DNA of 64,000 nt. It comes from an uncultured Bacteroidaceae bacterium. GTDB lineage: Bacteria; Bacteroidota; Bacteroidia; Bacteroidales; Bacteroidaceae. The stretch spans positions 1 to 64,000 of the forward strand of contig CALUJO010000002.1 of the NCBI GenBank assembly GCA_944320965.1. Direction: 5' to 3'. Below, piece after piece: positions 62,935 through 64,000 of the stretch. Within the stretch, counting starts at the first letter, position 1; every line of letters begins with the position of its first letter. The notes under the pieces were generated by a model. That model ran no database searches and was not told where the DNA came from. It saw only the letters and a list, made by a program, of their open reading frames with translations. Position numbers and translations under genes: made by a program.

Positions 62935-63135
62935 TCAGTCCTTTTTCACTTCTTCTTTCTTTTCCTCTTTTTCATCCTTGCTGTTCATATCTATGTCAGC
63001 TTCTTTCATTCCTTCCTTAAAGCTGCGCACACCTTTTCCCAGCCCTTTCATCAGTTCTGGAATCTTTTTTCCTCCGAAAAATATTAGAATTACAAGAAGA
63101 ATTAAAAGTATTTCCTGAGTTCCTATTCCAAACAT
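62935..63135 (-). CDS. tatA: twin-arginine translocase subunit TatA
   Basis: The 66-residue protein has a short N-terminal membrane helix (IGTQEILLILLVILIFFGGKK), the FGGKKIPEL hinge, the amphipathic helix LMKGLGKGVRSFKEGMKE and an acidic-basic tail (DEKEEKKEEVKKD). It forms the protein-conducting assembly with TatC. It starts 1 base after the S-component stop and is translationally packed with both neighbours. Confidence 0.95.
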   Translation of the reverse strand: MFGIGTQEILLILLVILIFFGGKKIPELMKGLGKGVRSFKEGMKEADIDMNSKDEKEEKKEEVKKD

Positions 63136-63136
63136 A

Positions 63137-63649
63137 TTACTTTCTTATTAAGTATTTTATAATCAAATATCCTCCAAAGACCTGCAACAGCATGCCCGGT
63201 ATTCCAATTCTGAAATCCTGTGTTGCAAGAACAAAACTGCCGCTTATAATCCATTCGCCAAGGGTTCCAACAATCTGATATGACAAAACCACTGCCAGCA
63301 TAAGCCAAACTGATACTTTTCTGAAACGTGCAGCAGCAAGTCCTGCAAATGTAGCCAATAAAACAGATTTAAGCAATATTGCCGGCAGAACTGCAAGAGC
63401 AGGCATACCAAACATAACCGAATTCAATACAGGCGAAAGTATTGCGGTAAGCAATCCCGCACGCCATCCGTACTTATATGCACCTATCAGAGTAAAGAAA
63501 TATATAGGCAACAATGTAGGACCGCCAAGATGTACAAGATGACACAATTGGGGCAATACTATATTGCCAACAACAAAAAGAATAGCCAAAAGGTATGTTC
63601 TGACCTCTCCGTAACCGAGAGAATAAAGTTTAACTGCAGTTGTATTCAT
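63137..63649 (-). CDS. ECF transporter S component-like membrane protein
   Basis: The 170-residue protein has five or six membrane helices, with GGPTLLPIYFFTLIGAYKYG followed by GWRAGLLTAILSPVLNSVMFG, the layout of ECF S-component-type vitamin binders. The substrate cannot be inferred. No ECF A/T energy-coupling genes are nearby. It sits between DUF1893 and tatA in a tight minus-strand string. Confidence 0.75.
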   Translation of the reverse strand: MNTTAVKLYSLGYGEVRTYLLAILFVVGNIVLPQLCHLVHLGGPTLLPIYFFTLIGAYKYGWRAGLLTAILSPVLNSVMFGMPALAVLPAILLKSVLLATFAGLAAARFRKVSVWLMLAVVLSYQIVGTLGEWIISGSFVLATQDFRIGIPGMLLQVFGGYLIIKYLIRK

Positions 63650-63661
63650 TTTTTTATCTTG

Positions 63662-64000
63662 TTATTTTTTAGAAGTTATAAATTCTGTTATAAATGGCAG
63701 ACAATCTTCTGCCGTCAAAGCATCAAGGCATAAGGTCTCAACAGGACACCGTCCGGTATGTGAGCGGTTCCATATCTGCTCTACCCTGCTGCCGTACTCC
63801 ACATCTATATCCTTTCCGGAGAACAGACTGAGTGCTGCTTCACTTATCACCTCAGCATAAAGACTTTTTATTCCGCCAAGAATCATGATTGCCGCAGCGC
63901 CTTTGCCAACCACCTTATCAACAACTGTAGCACCTTTAAGCAGCATGCTGTCTGTTTTCAATATATTGTAAAGGTCGGCAACCCCGCGTCCTGTAAAGGT
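63662..64000 (-). CDS. DUF1893-domain protein (5' end beyond the window)
   Basis: The frame runs unbroken to the last base of the window. Residues TGRGVADLYNI, MLLKGATVVDKVVGKGAAAI and ILGGIKSLYAEVISEAALSL match the DUF1893 family, usually about 140 residues, so roughly 25-30 N-terminal residues lie outside. A TTG at 63961 is not needed as start. The C-terminal CPVETLCLDALTAED holds a conserved Cys. Function is unknown; it is 12 bases from the S-component gene. Confidence 0.82.
   Translation of the reverse strand, partial: TFTGRGVADLYNILKTDSMLLKGATVVDKVVGKGAAAIMILGGIKSLYAEVISEAALSLFSGKDIDVEYGSRVEQIWNRSHTGRCPVETLCLDALTAEDCLPFITEFITSKK

Noticed and set aside
63961-63961. TTG start for the DUF1893 gene at 63961
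   Set aside because: The frame continues with family-typical residues to the window edge, so the gene begins outside the window.

Overview
The window reads as a chromosomal segment of a low-GC member of the Bacteroidales (Bacteroides/Prevotella-type). The evidence is repeated TAnnTTTG -7 boxes with TTTG -33 boxes, the almost complete lack of Shine-Dalgarno sequences, and family content typical of the phylum: DUF4270, PCMD, S46 dipeptidyl-peptidase, DUF4492-cydAB, Ser-type sulfatase, NupG-type nucleoside permease and UVR-tailed bifunctional nuclease. Genus cannot be fixed from the sequence alone. No rRNA operon, CRISPR array, recognisable transposase or integrase was seen.

Layout. 1-3.0 kb: tRNA-Asn, a candidate structured RNA on the minus strand with its own promoter and terminator, an ECF sigma factor followed by an unlisted 48-residue ORF, and a MATE pump. 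3-12.7 kb: panC-panD, a truncated glycogen-synthase-like protein with a DUF4270 lipoprotein, an HtrA/Do protease, biosynthetic arginine decarboxylase (speA) and a sulfatase. 12.9-19.5 kb (minus): two secreted proteins of unknown function, a nested inverted-repeat element, an S46 peptidase with DPP11-like specificity residue, a DsbD-type reductase and a Dabb protein. 19.5-26.2 kb (plus): udk, a MltF-like transglycosylase, an OmpA-family protein, a conserved unknown, a CvfB-like S1 protein, ROK glucokinase and a small membrane protein. 26.4-32.5 kb: nupG-BFN-rsmE (minus), then purM-like, prfA and pyrF (plus). 32.6-46 kb (minus): carbohydrate porin, mgtA, a two-component system, two different L,D-transpeptidases, DUF456, and a PhoBR-like pair beside a PiT phosphate transporter. 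46-52 kb (plus): PCMD/beta-barrel/calycin surface cluster and DUF4492-cydA-cydB. 52-56.2 kb: an AraC gene broken by one in-frame stop, a YczE-like/cytidylate-kinase fusion, a 47-residue membrane peptide and a second MATE pump. 56.3-61.9 kb: an AT-rich accessory block. 62.1-64 kb (minus): tatC-tatA-ECF S component-DUF1893 (cut by the window edge).

The most unusual part is the accessory block between the second MATE pump and tatC. It carries a WYL regulator, a Cys-based protein phosphatase and a uracil-DNA-glycosylase-like protein on the plus strand. Facing them is a minus-strand set: a possible 44-residue ORF, an 84-residue small protein (DUF6140-like), a 198-residue FtsZ-like GTPase that ends just before the catalytic T7 loop, and a soluble FtsK paralogue without membrane anchor or gamma domain. 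A half-FtsZ encoded next to a half-FtsK, outside any cell-division cluster, matches no system I can name and is the lead candidate for an undescribed system.

Other signals worth checking are a two-copy dispersed array of about 21-bp palindromic units (36.5 and 54.4 kb), the 113-bp three-tier inverted repeat at 14.5 kb, and a 17-bp perfect inverted repeat with an A9 tract across a lipobox at 20.26 kb. Promoter and terminator calls rest on reading the sequence by eye.
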